From Streptacidiphilus fuscans (GTDB lineage: Bacteria > Actinomycetota > Actinomycetes > Streptomycetales > Streptomycetaceae), in assembly GCF_015690355.1 (NCBI RefSeq), contig NZ_JADPRT010000001.1, positions 558,001 to 622,000 of the forward strand: a DNA stretch of 64,000 bases. The letters are read 5' to 3'. Below are positions 1-8,959 of the stretch, one piece after another. Numbering within the stretch: position 1 is the stretch's first letter; every line of letters starts with the position of its first letter. Made by a program: the position numbers and the translations under genes. The notes under the pieces were generated by a model that was not told the origin of the DNA, searched no databases, and saw nothing but the letters and a program-made list of their open reading frames with translations.

Positions 1-213
1 CTCCATGTCCCGGCTGCACACGTCGTCGAGGAACTCGCCGATCGCGGTGGTCCCGGTCATCTCGTGGGGGTGGCTCGGCTGGTCGCGCTGGTCGACGACG
101 GTCATGTGCGCGTCGTCCGCGTACAGGCCGCGCAGGGCGGAGACGTCACGCCCCTCGATGCCCCGGCGTAGGGCGTCGGTGTCGAAGATCGGTGTGCTCT
201 CCATGGTGCTCAT
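1..213 (-). CDS. SnoaL-like / NTF2-fold protein, C-terminally truncated by window edge
   Basis: Only the first 71 codons are inside the window; the rest lies beyond position 1. The start at 213 (ATG AGC ACC ATG) follows a good ribosome site (AAAGGTGAG). The translated N-terminus has the pattern of a SnoaL-like/NTF2 alpha+beta barrel: an initial helix ending in GRDVSALRGLYADDAHMTVV, then a variable loop and a helix starting TTAIGEFLDD. Such proteins are small enzymes or ligand-binding proteins, often annotated as nuclear transport factor 2 family. The substrate cannot be inferred. It is divergent from the phosphatase gene starting at 381. Confidence 0.75.
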   Translation of the reverse strand, partial: MSTMESTPIFDTDALRRGIEGRDVSALRGLYADDAHMTVVDQRDQPSHPHEMTGTTAIGEFLDDVCSRDME

Positions 214-345
214 CGGTTGCTCACCTTTTGTCATTTCTCGTCCGGGTATGTCCCTGTCGCCCTTCCACTGCATACCACCCCGTTGCGGCCGTCAAGGCTC
301 GGTCCCGCCACGCTGCGGCGCGCAGTCGCGACCTGCGGTTTCGCC

Positions 346-374
346 TTGACAGGTGGGGTGGGCGAGCGTACAGA
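346..374 (+). promoter_or_regulatory. Promoter, predicted leaderless, for the PP2C phosphatase
   Basis: TTGACA (346-351), 17-nt spacer, TACAGA (369-374). The predicted transcription start falls about 7 nt after the -10, on the A of the ATG at 381. The mRNA would then be leaderless, although an AGAAGAG stretch directly before the ATG could act as a weak ribosome site. Confidence 0.5.
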
Positions 375-380
375 GAAGAG

Positions 381-2936
381 ATGCACCCAGGTGGGCGGAA
401 CCGGCCACACCGCACGGCCGGATCGGGACAGCCGCCGACCGGCACGGGAGGCCTCGTCCCGGACGCCGCCCGCTGCGACGATCTCCAGGTCGACGCGTTG
501 GAGCGCACGCTCACCAGAACCGGCGCCTACGGCGCCATGATCTACCTGCGCTCCCACGACCGGCGCGCCCTGGTCCTCAGCACGGCGGCCGGAGTCCCGG
601 TGGGCGCGCTGGAGCCGTTCCGGCGGGTCTCCGTGCAGGGCTCGCTGCCCGGGCCGCTGGCCTACCGCTCCCGGCGGACGGTGCACCTGGCCGGGGCCGA
701 GGACACCATGCGGCGGTTCCCGCAGCTGCTGGCGGGCCTGCCCTACGCCTTCGCGTCCGCGTACGCGCCGGTGACCTACGGGGAGGAGACCTACGGCGTG
801 CTGTGCGCGCTGTGGCCCGCCATGCCGGAGGGTGTGCCCGCGGCGGTCCTGCGCAAGCTGCGGCAGGGCGCGCAGCGGCTCGGCGCGGGTCTCGGGGAGC
901 TGGTCGCGGAGGGCGGGACGGTCGAGGGCCGGGGCAGCGTCCTGGAACTCCCGTGGCCGCCAGGCCCCGCCATCCGGTTGGGCCTCTTCGACCTGGATCT
1001 GCAGACGCGGGCGATCACGCTCGACGACGAGCTGCGCGCGATCTTCGGGTTCGAACCGTCGGCGAGTGTCAGGGAAGCTCCCGAGGGGTCCGTCGCGGAG
1101 CCGGGGCCAGGACGGGCGGCGCTGGAGCTCGTCGAGGCGATCGACCCGGGCGACCTGCCCAAGCTGCGGACCGCGCTGCGCCATGCCGAACGCACCGGTC
1201 GCTTCCGGCCGTTGCGCCTGCGGATCACGGACGACACCAAGCGCACCCGCACGATCCAGGTCTGGGCCGACGTCCGGGACGGCGGCGGTTCCGCCGGGCG
1301 GCATCTGACGGGTGCGGTGCTGGACGTCGGCACCGCCGCGGCAGCCGCGCAGGCGGTGGAGCGGCTGCGCAGGGGCGTCTTCTCCCTCGATCCGGACGGG
1401 CGGTTCGACTACGCGAACCTGGGCGCCGAGCTCCTCTTCGGGGTCCCGCGCGGGGAGCTCCTCGGCGAACGGCTGTGGGAGGCGCTTCCGTGGCTGGCCG
1501 ACCCCGCCCACGAGGACCGCCATCGGGCCGCGGTGATCTCCCGGCAGCCGACCGCCTTCCTCGCCCGTCGCCCGCCGGACCGCTGGCTGGCCTTCAGCCT
1601 GTACCCGGACGCGCACGGCATGACCGGGACGGTCGTCCCGGGAACGAACCCCGCCGGGGACGACGTCCCCGGCTCCGAGAGCGCCGCCGTAGCCGGGGCG
1701 GTGGGGGAGGACGCCCCACCGGGGCCGGGCGCGGGCGCCACCGCCATCTACCACCTGCTACGGCTGGCGAGCGCCCTCGCCGAGGCGGTGTCGGTGCGCG
1801 AGGTCTGCGAGGTCGTGGCCGAGCAGCTCCTGCCCGCGTTCGGCGGCCAGGAGCTCGCCATCTACGTGGCGGCGGACGGCCGGCTGCACCTCGCGCTGCA
1901 GGTCGGCTACCCCAAGGGCTTTCTGGACCCGTTCGAGGGCACCCCGATGCGGGCCCGGCTGCCCGGCGCGGAGACGCTCACCAGCGGCGCCCCGATCTTC
2001 TTCGCCTCCGCCGACGAGCTGTCCAGCGCCTATCCCGGCATTCCCCTGGACGAGATGTGCGCCTGGGCCTTCCTCCCGCTGATCGCCTCGGGGCGCCCGG
2101 TCGGCAGCTGCATCCTGGGGTTCGACGAGCCGCATCCCTTCACCTCCGAGGAGCGCGGCGTGCTGACCGCGCTGGGCGGGCTGATCGCCCAGGCCCTGGA
2201 GCGGGCCCGGCTGTACGACGCGGAATACGCGCTGGCCCGGGGACTCCAGCGGGCCCTGCTCCCGCACGCGCTGCCCCGGCTGGAGGGCGTCTCCGTCGCG
2301 GCCCGGTACCTGCCCGGCACCCGTGGCATGGAGATCGGCGGGGACTGGTACGACGTGATCGTCACCCCGGGCGGGCTCTGCCTGGTGGTCGGCGACGTCG
2401 AGGGGCACAGCGTGGCGTCGGCCGGGCTGATGGGCCAACTGCGGAGCGCGGTACGGGCGTTCGTGGCGAGCGGCCACCCGCCGGGCGAGGTGCTCGAGCA
2501 TCTCAACCGCCTGCTGCTCGACCTCGGTTCGGGGTTGCTGGCGAGCTGCTGCCTGATCGAGCTCGACCCCGCCTCCGGGCGTGCGTCCGGCGTGCGCGCG
2601 GGCCATCTGCCGCCGCTGCTGCGGCATCCGGACGGCAGCACGCACGTCCTCGAACTCGGTGGCGGGGTGCTGCTCGGCGTCGACCCCTCCGCCGCCTACC
2701 CCGCCGAGGAGTTGACGCTGCCCCCCGGGTCGGTGCTGGCCCTCTACACCGACGGGTTGGTCGAGCGGCCGGGAACGCCGATCGACCAGGGCATCGACCG
2801 GTTGCGCAGCTCGCTCGAACGCGCGGACGACGCCGCCTCCCTGGAGGAGGTCGCGGAACGGCTCCTCGCGGACATGGTGCCCCCGTCCCACCGCGCGGAC
2901 GACGTGGCGCTGCTGCTCGCCGCGCTCGCCGACTGA
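381..2936 (+). CDS. Multi-sensor PP2C (SpoIIE-type) serine/threonine phosphatase, GAF-PAS-PAS-GAF-PP2C
   Basis: An 851-aa cytoplasmic signalling protein with no membrane segment. Approximate order: GAF-like domain 37-180, a PAS-like region 200-317, a PAS domain 327-415 (FSLDPDGRFDYAN), a second GAF 455-612, and a SpoIIE PP2C catalytic domain 615-851. The catalytic part shows the metal-site motifs GGDWYDVI, VGDVEGHS, ALYTDGLVE and a terminal HRADDVALLL. Actinomycetes carry many such phosphatases; most are thought to dephosphorylate anti-anti-sigma factors under sensor control. No RsbW-like kinase domain is present. ATG 381 was chosen because the longer upstream reading frame is not protein-like and a promoter lies just before 381. 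It is monocistronic, facing a convergent hypothetical gene. Confidence 0.88.
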   Translation: MHPGGRNRPHRTAGSGQPPTGTGGLVPDAARCDDLQVDALERTLTRTGAYGAMIYLRSHDRRALVLSTAAGVPVGALEPFRRVSVQGSLPGPLAYRSRRTVHLAGAEDTMRRFPQLLAGLPYAFASAYAPVTYGEETYGVLCALWPAMPEGVPAAVLRKLRQGAQRLGAGLGELVAEGGTVEGRGSVLELPWPPGPAIRLGLFDLDLQTRAITLDDELRAIFGFEPSASVREAPEGSVAEPGPGRAALELVEAIDPGDLPKLRTALRHAERTGRFRPLRLRITDDTKRTRTIQVWADVRDGGGSAGRHLTGAVLDVGTAAAAAQAVERLRRGVFSLDPDGRFDYANLGAELLFGVPRGELLGERLWEALPWLADPAHEDRHRAAVISRQPTAFLARRPPDRWLAFSLYPDAHGMTGTVVPGTNPAGDDVPGSESAAVAGAVGEDAPPGPGAGATAIYHLLRLASALAEAVSVREVCEVVAEQLLPAFGGQELAIYVAADGRLHLALQVGYPKGFLDPFEGTPMRARLPGAETLTSGAPIFFASADELSSAYPGIPLDEMCAWAFLPLIASGRPVGSCILGFDEPHPFTSEERGVLTALGGLIAQALERARLYDAEYALARGLQRALLPHALPRLEGVSVAARYLPGTRGMEIGGDWYDVIVTPGGLCLVVGDVEGHSVASAGLMGQLRSAVRAFVASGHPPGEVLEHLNRLLLDLGSGLLASCCLIELDPASGRASGVRAGHLPPLLRHPDGSTHVLELGGGVLLGVDPSAAYPAEELTLPPGSVLALYTDGLVERPGTPIDQGIDRLRSSLERADDAASLEEVAERLLADMVPPSHRADDVALLLAALAD

Positions 2937-2996
2937 GCGGCCGGCGCGCGAGGACCGGTCAGGGCCGCGCGGCATGGCCAGCGCCGCGTGGAACGG

Positions 2997-4211
2997 TCAG
3001 GGCCCGACGAGCAACCAGAGCACCAGCACCGCGTCGAGCTCCGGGTGGAACCGGTAGACGAGGGTGACCCGGCGGTGGACGCCCTCGTGCTCGCCGACGG
3101 CGAGCACGTAGTCCTCGGTCCGTTCGCCGCGCTCGGGGCGGTGCAGACCCTGGCGTGGACCCCACTCCAGCTCGCGGCAGAGCGCGTCGACCACCCGCGA
3201 CTCGTGGTCGCTGGACTCCCGAAGCTGCGGCTCGGCGGCGTCGGAGAGGGCGACGAAGGTCCTGGGGCCACGGCCTCCCGCAAGCTTCGCGGTCAGTTCA
3301 ACGGCCGACTCCGGCACGGTCATGGCCAGCGCTGCCGTCGCCTCGGGCGCGGTGGTACAGGCGACGTAGGCACGGTAGCGGTCGGTGAGCTGGTCAGCCC
3401 GGTCGGGCGCGGATGCGGCGAGGTCGGCGTCGAACTGCTCGGCCAGACTCGGCACGCCGAGCGCGGTGAGACCCTCCAGCGCGCGACGGACGTCGGCCTG
3501 CGCCTGCGTCAGCACGGGTGCCGTGGCAGTGACGGTTCCTGACGCGGCGTCGGCTTCGTCGTCGTGCAAGCCCAGGGCCTCCTCCACGTCGTAGCGGAAC
3601 TCCTCGTCCACCTCCTCCCGCATCGCCAGCAGCATCCGGGTGCCCTCCTCGGCGGGTGCGCCGCCGATGTCGCGCAGGTGGGTGGCCCGGGCCAGCTCGT
3701 TCTCCCAGGTGTCGTGGGCGATGTCGTCCTGGTGGACGACCGCCGCGGCCTCGTCCCGAAGGGAGGGGTCCGTATCGGCCAGTGCCACGGCGGCCATCCA
3801 GCGCAGCTGAGCGACCCGGGTCGTCTGCCACCTTCCCTGCTGAGGGTCGGCGATGGCGGCGCGCAGGGCGGCGACGCCCTCGTCGCGGTAGTCCGCGCCC
3901 AGGGCGGCGAGGGCCTCCGCAGCCCAAATCCGGTCCTCGTCGAACTCCCCGGACACGGCGGCCGGGCCGCGAAGGCGCTCCGCCAACTGCTCCTGGAACC
4001 TGGGCGCGAAGTCCGCCATCGCCTCGGCGAGGTACGAGGCGACGGACATCGGGAAGTCCCGCTCCAACAGCCGCTCGGTGGCGAACTCCTGCTCCGCCTC
4101 CCCGGCCGTGCCGAGCCGCTTGGCGGCCGGCCAGCGTTCCAGGCCCGGTGCGTCCGGGTCGCGCAACAGGCGTCGCAGAGCGAGTAGTTCGCGGCCGGTC
4201 GGTCGTTCCAT
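2997..4211 (-). CDS. Hypothetical protein with HEAT-like helical region
   Basis: 404 aa, soluble, acidic, no signal peptide. Residues about 1-230 are Ala/Leu/Glu-rich amphipathic helices with regularly spaced Asp and Trp, resembling HEAT/armadillo-type repeats (ALAALGADYRDEGVAALRAA). The C-terminal 60 residues turn to beta character (RVTLVYRFHPELDAVLVLWL) and vaguely recall a RelE-like or small sensor fold, but I do not recognise the family. The start at 4211 has GGGAG 8 nt upstream. It is converted from its own promoter or from the gene starting at 5364, 145 bp upstream; a TAGACT hexamer lies about 50 nt before the ATG. Function unknown. Confidence 0.7.
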   Translation of the reverse strand: MERPTGRELLALRRLLRDPDAPGLERWPAAKRLGTAGEAEQEFATERLLERDFPMSVASYLAEAMADFAPRFQEQLAERLRGPAAVSGEFDEDRIWAAEALAALGADYRDEGVAALRAAIADPQQGRWQTTRVAQLRWMAAVALADTDPSLRDEAAAVVHQDDIAHDTWENELARATHLRDIGGAPAEEGTRMLLAMREEVDEEFRYDVEEALGLHDDEADAASGTVTATAPVLTQAQADVRRALEGLTALGVPSLAEQFDADLAASAPDRADQLTDRYRAYVACTTAPEATAALAMTVPESAVELTAKLAGGRGPRTFVALSDAAEPQLRESSDHESRVVDALCRELEWGPRQGLHRPERGERTEDYVLAVGEHEGVHRRVTLVYRFHPELDAVLVLWLLVGP

Positions 4212-4356
4212 CGGTGTGCTCCCAGGTGCTGCGGTCCGGCGCGGTCGTGCGCGCCCGAGCGCAGTCTAGGAAAGAAGACTGACAAGAATGCGTCGGCGAC
4301 GTCGCGGGCTCAGCGAGGACCGGCGGCGTGAACCGGTGGCGACCGCCGTCAGCGCG

Positions 4357-5364
4357 TTACTTCTTGACCTCGGCCACGGAGCGCAGTGCCAGGACACGTT
4401 GGCTCAGAGCGGTGAAGTCCGGCGGGGTGTCCGTCCGGCTCGCCTGGCCGACGAACATCACCATCGCGACGGTGCTGTTGTCGGCCCAGGCACAGACGGG
4501 CATCCAGACCCCGTTCGCATGGCCCATGCCGCACTGCAGCACGCCCCCGAGGGATCCGCTCGGCTCGGTCGTCTTCTGGCTCACGGTGCCGATCCCGCTC
4601 CAGATCGCCGCCTCCTCCGTGGCCGGCGTGAAGACCTTCCCGTAACCACCGAACAGGGCCAGCTGCGGGAGCTTGTCGCCGACATGGGTGACGTACGCGG
4701 CGGCGACGGGCGTGGCTCCCGCCTGCTGGAGCGCGGAATCCGCAGTGCCGAGCGACGCCAGCATCCCGTTGGACGGGTCCGAGGCCAGGCCCTGGAAGTA
4801 GCCCGGCGGGACGAGCTGGTAGGCGCCCACCTTCGCCAGCATCGGACCGAAGTAGGCGTAGGCGCCGCCCGCCGCGGCGACGAGCAGCACGAGAACGCCG
4901 AGACAGCAGCCGAAGCGGCGACGTCGCCGGGGTTCGGGCTCGGCGTCAGGTGCGGCTTGGGCCGCGTCGACCGGCGCCTCGGAGCGCAGGGGCCGCAGGC
5001 CCGGTGACGTCCGGTAGTCCTCGTCGAGGCGTCCGAGCTCGGCGTAGGGATCCGCTGCCGGACGCCGCGCCGCCTGCCGCTGCGGCTGGGCCTGCGGCTG
5101 CGGGGGCTGCGGCGGCAGAGGGGACTGCGCGTACGGATCCGGGTACGGCGCGGGGTACTGGTACGCGTCCGCAGGGGCGTCGCCGTACCCGTATCCGTAA
5201 CCCTGCCCGTACTCGTTCTGGTACTCGTACCCGTACGCCTCGGCGGCGGGCTGCGCCGGGGCCTGCCACGGCTGCCCGTAGGGCGGTTGCGGTTGTCCGT
5301 ACGCCTGCTGCGGTTGCCCGTAGGGATCTTCGGGCTGCCCGTAGGGAGGCGGGTAGGTCGACAT
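4357..5364 (-). CDS. Single-pass membrane protein with PYGQP-repeat N-terminus, function unknown
   Basis: 335 aa. Residues 1-105 are low complexity, built of tandem PYGQP/AYGQP/QPPYGQP units and YGYGYG runs. Residues about 105-140 are acidic and end in RRRRR. One transmembrane helix follows (GVLVLLVAAAGGAYAYFGPM, about 152-171). The remaining 165 residues would be outside the cell and include two cysteines (LQCGMG, PVCAW). This is the common actinobacterial design of a disordered cytoplasmic Pro/Tyr/Gln tail, one helix and an extracytoplasmic domain. The outer domain has no family I recognise. No clear ribosome site precedes the ATG. Confidence 0.75.
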   Translation of the reverse strand: MSTYPPPYGQPEDPYGQPQQAYGQPQPPYGQPWQAPAQPAAEAYGYEYQNEYGQGYGYGYGDAPADAYQYPAPYPDPYAQSPLPPQPPQPQAQPQRQAARRPAADPYAELGRLDEDYRTSPGLRPLRSEAPVDAAQAAPDAEPEPRRRRRFGCCLGVLVLLVAAAGGAYAYFGPMLAKVGAYQLVPPGYFQGLASDPSNGMLASLGTADSALQQAGATPVAAAYVTHVGDKLPQLALFGGYGKVFTPATEEAAIWSGIGTVSQKTTEPSGSLGGVLQCGMGHANGVWMPVCAWADNSTVAMVMFVGQASRTDTPPDFTALSQRVLALRSVAEVKK

Positions 5365-5433
5365 GGGTGACCATGAGAGCGGTGTGTCCGACCACGCGTC
5401 AACCGTTGTCAGAGCCCTGCCACGGCCCTGTTC

Positions 5434-6576
5434 TTACAGTGCCGGACCCTGGGCGGGACGCTTTGGAGCGCCGTATTCCGAATGAGGTGAATTGGCGTGC
5501 CCTCGCGCCCGAGAGATTCTTACCCCGGCGGTGCCGGTCAGTCGTCTCCGCAGCCGCCAGTAGTGCTGCTGCGTCCGTTGCACGAGCGTCAGCGCGGTGA
5601 TGCGGTTCGCCAAGGTCAGCCGGTACTTGAGCCGCAGCGGCGGACTGAGCGTCGCCACGCGCTCGGGGCCGATCTCCCGGAGCAGGCGGCTGACGTGCCG
5701 TTGGTAGGCGCGGCGGTACGCGTGGTCCCCACGGCACACCCAGGCGAAGAACATCGGGAGTTCCTCGCGCAGCGTGTTGGTGTCGTAGAGACGCAGCTGG
5801 GCAGCACGATCGGCACGATCGGCACGGTCGTCGTGCTCGCGGGCGAGCAGCCAGGCGCGGACCAGTTCGATGGACCGCACGCGGTCGATCAGTCCCTTCG
5901 GGTCGGTGCGCTTCTGGGTGATCGACAGCTGACCCTCCTGGCGGATCCGCCAGTGGTAGACCGGTTCGTGCAGGACGTCGACGCCCGATGCCAGGAAGTG
6001 CAGCGGGATGCTGACCGGCGCGTCCTCGTAGAGCATGCCCTCCGGGTAGAGCAGGCCGGCGTCCGCGAAGAAGCGGCGGCGGTAGACCTTGTTCCACGCG
6101 GTGCGGTCGCGGACCAGCGCGGGCAGGCGGGTGACGTGGGTGGCGTCCTGGTCCCGCCGGAAGGGGGCCTGGTGGACCCGGGAGGGGACGTAGCCGTCGG
6201 CCGTCAGCCGCAGCACGTTGCCGGCGGCGAAGTCCGACCCGGTCCGGTCGAGCGACGCGACCATGCGCCGGTAGGCGTCGGGCGGCAGGGTGTCGTCGCT
6301 GTCCATGAAGGCCAGGTACTCGGCCTGGTCGTTGACGTTGCGCCATCCGGTGTTCCTGGCCGCGCCGAGTCCCCGGTTCTCCTGCCGCACCAACCGGAAG
6401 CGCGGGTCCGCCTCCGCGTACGCCTGCGCGATCGCGGCCGATCGGTCGGTGGACCCGTCGTCGACCATCACGCACTCGAAGGCGTCCAGGGTCTGGGCGG
6501 CGATCGAGTCCAGGCACTCCTGGAGGTAGTCCTCGACGTTGTAGATCGGGACGACGACGGACAGTCGTGGAGCCAT
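5434..6576 (-). CDS. Family 2 glycosyltransferase
   Basis: 380 aa, GT-A fold. The N-terminus has the canonical start LSVVVPIYNVEDYLQECLDS, nucleotide-binding DDGSTDRS (about residue 42) and the DxD-type metal motif in AFMDSDD (about 92). These transferases move a sugar from a nucleotide-sugar to a wall polysaccharide, teichoic acid or lipid acceptor. The C-terminal 130 residues are basic and helical, with the HDDRADRADRAAQLR repeat encoded by tandem gcacgatcg/gcacggtcg units. The frame opens with GTG at 6585, but the ATG at 6576 is better spaced from AAAGG. Donor and acceptor are unknown; neighbours give no pathway. Confidence 0.88.
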   Translation of the reverse strand: MAPRLSVVVPIYNVEDYLQECLDSIAAQTLDAFECVMVDDGSTDRSAAIAQAYAEADPRFRLVRQENRGLGAARNTGWRNVNDQAEYLAFMDSDDTLPPDAYRRMVASLDRTGSDFAAGNVLRLTADGYVPSRVHQAPFRRDQDATHVTRLPALVRDRTAWNKVYRRRFFADAGLLYPEGMLYEDAPVSIPLHFLASGVDVLHEPVYHWRIRQEGQLSITQKRTDPKGLIDRVRSIELVRAWLLAREHDDRADRADRAAQLRLYDTNTLREELPMFFAWVCRGDHAYRRAYQRHVSRLLREIGPERVATLSPPLRLKYRLTLANRITALTLVQRTQQHYWRLRRRLTGTAGVRISRARGHANSPHSEYGAPKRPAQGPAL

Positions 6577-6743
6577 CGGGGTCACTCGCCTTTCCCGACC
6601 CGGGAGAATGTTCTCCCCGTGCGCGTACGGTCACGCTAAGTCCGGGCGGAGCCTCGCGCGAACGGGCGTGCCCGGCGTGCGGTGGGTGGGCCGCCCTGCT
6701 GAGCTGGCCGGACAGCGACCCGAGCGACGAAGAAGGAGTGACC

Positions 6744-7004
6744 ATGGCGCAGAGTGAATGGGCGAGGTCCCGGGGGCCGGAGGCGGACGACGACCTCCGG
6801 GTGCTGGCGGAGCCGGACGATCTGCGGGACGCGCCGCTGCGCGACGACCGCGACGACCGCGACGAGTGGGACGACCATGGCGACGACTTCCAGCTGCCGG
6901 ACGGGATGCCGGACGATCTGGTGGCCGAGGTGCCTGACGCGATGCCAGGCGAGATGCCCGACGAGATGCCGATCGAGCTCCCAGCCGACAACTGGCTGCC
7001 GTAG
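6744..7004 (+). CDS. Small, very acidic hypothetical protein
   Basis: 86 aa with an AAGGAG ribosome site 6-7 nt before the ATG. Strongly acidic: Asp/Glu dominate and there is a DDRDDRDEWDDHGDD cluster. The second half carries degenerate heptad-like units GMPDDL-V, AMPGEM-P, EMPIEL-P. No hydrophobic segment and no known fold; probably disordered. It could be a charge-buffering or protein-binding peptide, but this is a guess. The good ribosome site and typical third-position GC support a real gene. Confidence 0.6.
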   Translation: MAQSEWARSRGPEADDDLRVLAEPDDLRDAPLRDDRDDRDEWDDHGDDFQLPDGMPDDLVAEVPDAMPGEMPDEMPIELPADNWLP

Positions 7005-7129
7005 CGGGCCAGCGCGCACCCGGGCAGACATGCGTTCAGAAACTGAATGCTCCAAGGGTTCCTGCGGCCCCGGCGGTCGCAAGTATTGACGTGTCCGCGT
7101 CGGTGGACCACACTCTCGTCGAGTGGACT

Positions 7130-7145
7130 TGAGGTCTACACCAAT
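7130..7145. promoter_or_regulatory. DasR-type (dre-like) operator candidate upstream of the GH64 gene
   Basis: TGAGGTCTACACCAAT matches the published Streptomyces dre consensus (ACTGGTCTAGACCACT) at 11 of 16 positions, including core GGTCTAnACC. It lies 47 nt before the ATG at 7192. Upstream are GTGGACC and GTGGACT copies (7104-7110 and 7123-7129) and a TTGACG -35-like element at 7086. DasR controls chitin and glucan enzymes in streptomycetes; use here is inference. Confidence 0.4.
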
Positions 7146-7191
7146 CCTCCGCGCGTGCGGACGCGGGCCCGGTCATCCCCTGGAGTGACTC

Positions 7192-8385
7192 ATGCTCTCC
7201 CGACGCACCTTCCTCGCCGCCACGGCGACCGCACTCACCGCCCCGGCCTGGCTGCCGGGGCTTGTCGCACCCGCCGCAGCCGACGCGAACCTGCCGCTCA
7301 CGCTGCAGAACAACTCCGGCTCGGACACCGTCTACGCCTACATCTCCGGTTCGGACAGCACCGGTTGGCCCGGATTCGTCGCAGCGGACGGATCCTTCCA
7401 GCAGTTGCCCAGCCCCTCGTCGAACCTCACGCCGGCACCCGACTACTCCATCGCACTCGGCCCCTCGGGCACGTCCACCACGGTCCCGCTGTCCGAGTAC
7501 GTGATCGGCGGGCGTGTCTGGTTCTCGGTCGGCCAGAAGATCCAGTTCTTCGTCAACCCCGGCACTGTCCCCGGCCTGGTCCAGCCGGGGTTCACCACCT
7601 CGGACCCCAACTGGCAGACGAACTGGACGTTCTGCGAGTTCACCTACAACAGCGCCAACCTCTACGCCAACATCAGCTACGTCGACCTGGTCGCCTCGCC
7701 GATCTCCATGCAGTCCACCGGGAGCGCCGGCAACCAGAGCGTCAGCCCGTTGCCCAACGGCGCGCTCTCCTCGATCGCCTCCGGGCTGGTCGCCCAGCAC
7801 GCGAGCGACGGCGCGCCCTGGGACACCCTGGTGGCCACCGACAGCAGCGGCACCGTGCTGCGCGTCATGGCCCCGACCCACTCCACCGTCGACTTCGGCG
7901 ACTACTGGACCTCCTACCTCGACCAGGTCTGGAACCGCTTCGCGGGCACGACGCTGACCGTCGACACCCAGTCCCTGGGCGTCTTCTCCGGCACGGTCTC
8001 GGGCGGCGTCCTCAGCTTCGCCGGACTGAACGACGACGGCGTGGCGTTCACCGTGCCGAGCGCGGCGGACATCTTCAGCTGCAACAGCGGGCCGCTGTAC
8101 AACTCGGGGGGAGACGCCCGCGGCGCGGTGGCCGCCCGTCTTGCCGCCGCGTTGAACCGCAGCACGCTGCTGCTGGCCGGGGGCGAGAACCAGCCCAGCG
8201 GGGTCACGCCCGCGCAGTACTACACGGACGCAACCACCAACCACTACGCCCGCCTGGTCCACCAGTACGCGTCCATCGGGTACGCGTTCCCGTACGACGA
8301 CGTCGGCCCGACCGGCAGCGCGCCGGTCGACGGACACCTCCAGGACGCAGCGCCGACGTCCTGGACGGTCTCACTGGGGAGTTGA
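7192..8385 (+). CDS. Secreted GH64 beta-1,3-glucanase
   Basis: 397 aa. Twin-arginine signal (MLSRRTFLAATATAL, cleavage near residue 31). The mature protein matches glycoside hydrolase family 64, laminaripentaose-producing endo-beta-1,3-glucanases that attack fungal and plant callose-type glucans. The CEFTYN glutamate (E149) and the SYVDLV aspartate (D165) are 16 residues apart, the same spacing as the known catalytic pair of the Streptomyces matensis enzyme (E154/D170). No carbohydrate-binding module is attached. It stands alone, convergent with the PPOX gene 29 bp downstream. A DasR-like site upstream suggests control by amino-sugar supply. Confidence 0.9.
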   Translation: MLSRRTFLAATATALTAPAWLPGLVAPAAADANLPLTLQNNSGSDTVYAYISGSDSTGWPGFVAADGSFQQLPSPSSNLTPAPDYSIALGPSGTSTTVPLSEYVIGGRVWFSVGQKIQFFVNPGTVPGLVQPGFTTSDPNWQTNWTFCEFTYNSANLYANISYVDLVASPISMQSTGSAGNQSVSPLPNGALSSIASGLVAQHASDGAPWDTLVATDSSGTVLRVMAPTHSTVDFGDYWTSYLDQVWNRFAGTTLTVDTQSLGVFSGTVSGGVLSFAGLNDDGVAFTVPSAADIFSCNSGPLYNSGGDARGAVAARLAAALNRSTLLLAGGENQPSGVTPAQYYTDATTNHYARLVHQYASIGYAFPYDDVGPTGSAPVDGHLQDAAPTSWTVSLGS

Positions 8386-8414
8386 CGAACCGTCAGTTCC
8401 GTCGGCTGGTCCGG

Positions 8415-8858
8415 TCAGTGCAGCCAGTGACCGTCCCGGAACAGCTCGCGGTCACGCAGCTCGTCCTCCTCGCGCCACGCCTGGATCCGGCGCGGGGAGA
8501 TGCGGAACCAGCGGAACGAGCTGCCCGAGTCGCGCGGGTCGAAGCCGGAGCGTGCGGCGAACCGGTCCGCCTCCGGCTTCGGCAGCCCGTCGATGTCGAG
8601 GACCTCGACCGTCCCCTCGACCATCACGACGTCGCGCGTGGGTCCCAGCCCGAGCCGGACGGTCCCGGTGGCGGCCAGGTTCCGCCCGGTGGGGCTGGCC
8701 GCCGCCGTGGCGATCAGCAGCCGTTCGCCGTCCCAGTCGAACGACAGCGGCACGAGGTACGGCGCGCCGTCCGGCGACGCGGTGGCCACCCAGAGGTCGA
8801 CGTCGTGGGTGAGGCGGTGCAGGGTGTCCTGGCGGCGCTCGGCGCGGGTGCGGGGCAT
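8415..8858 (-). CDS. Pyridoxamine 5'-phosphate oxidase-fold (PPOX) flavoprotein
   Basis: 147 aa, the usual length for single-domain split-barrel proteins binding FMN or F420. Recognisable elements: DVDLWVATASPDGAPYLVPL (first strands), a GERLLIATAAASPTGRNL segment where the cofactor phosphate sits, and a C-terminal RWFRISPRRIQAWREEDEL. Members reduce or oxidise diverse small molecules; actinobacterial ones often use F420. The substrate is unknown. Ribosome site AGGAG is 9 nt before the ATG. Confidence 0.8.
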   Translation of the reverse strand: MPRTRAERRQDTLHRLTHDVDLWVATASPDGAPYLVPLSFDWDGERLLIATAAASPTGRNLAATGTVRLGLGPTRDVVMVEGTVEVLDIDGLPKPEADRFAARSGFDPRDSGSSFRWFRISPRRIQAWREEDELRDRELFRDGHWLH

Positions 8859-8959
8859 CGTCGGTGGCTCCTGTGAGCGGGCTGACTGCTGAGGTCTCAG
8901 GCTGGAACAGACCCTAGCCGGGAGCGCCCCTGCCGCGCCGTCGCTCGGAAGAAATCCGG

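Noticed and set aside
353..3067. Long open frame of 904 codons overlapping the PP2C gene on the same strand
   Set aside because: Its translation is Arg/Gly/Ala/Pro-rich and has no domain; it is the frame shadow of the 381-2936 gene caused by high GC.
5040..5360. Repeated CGTACGG/TGCCCGTAGGG sequence in the PYGQP gene as a DNA repeat array
   Set aside because: The repeats follow the codons of the PYGQP protein motif, so protein-level repetition explains them.
5800..5835. Tandem gcacgatcg units as a possible repeat element or CRISPR
   Set aside because: They encode RADRADRA inside the glycosyltransferase frame, are very short and lack spacers.
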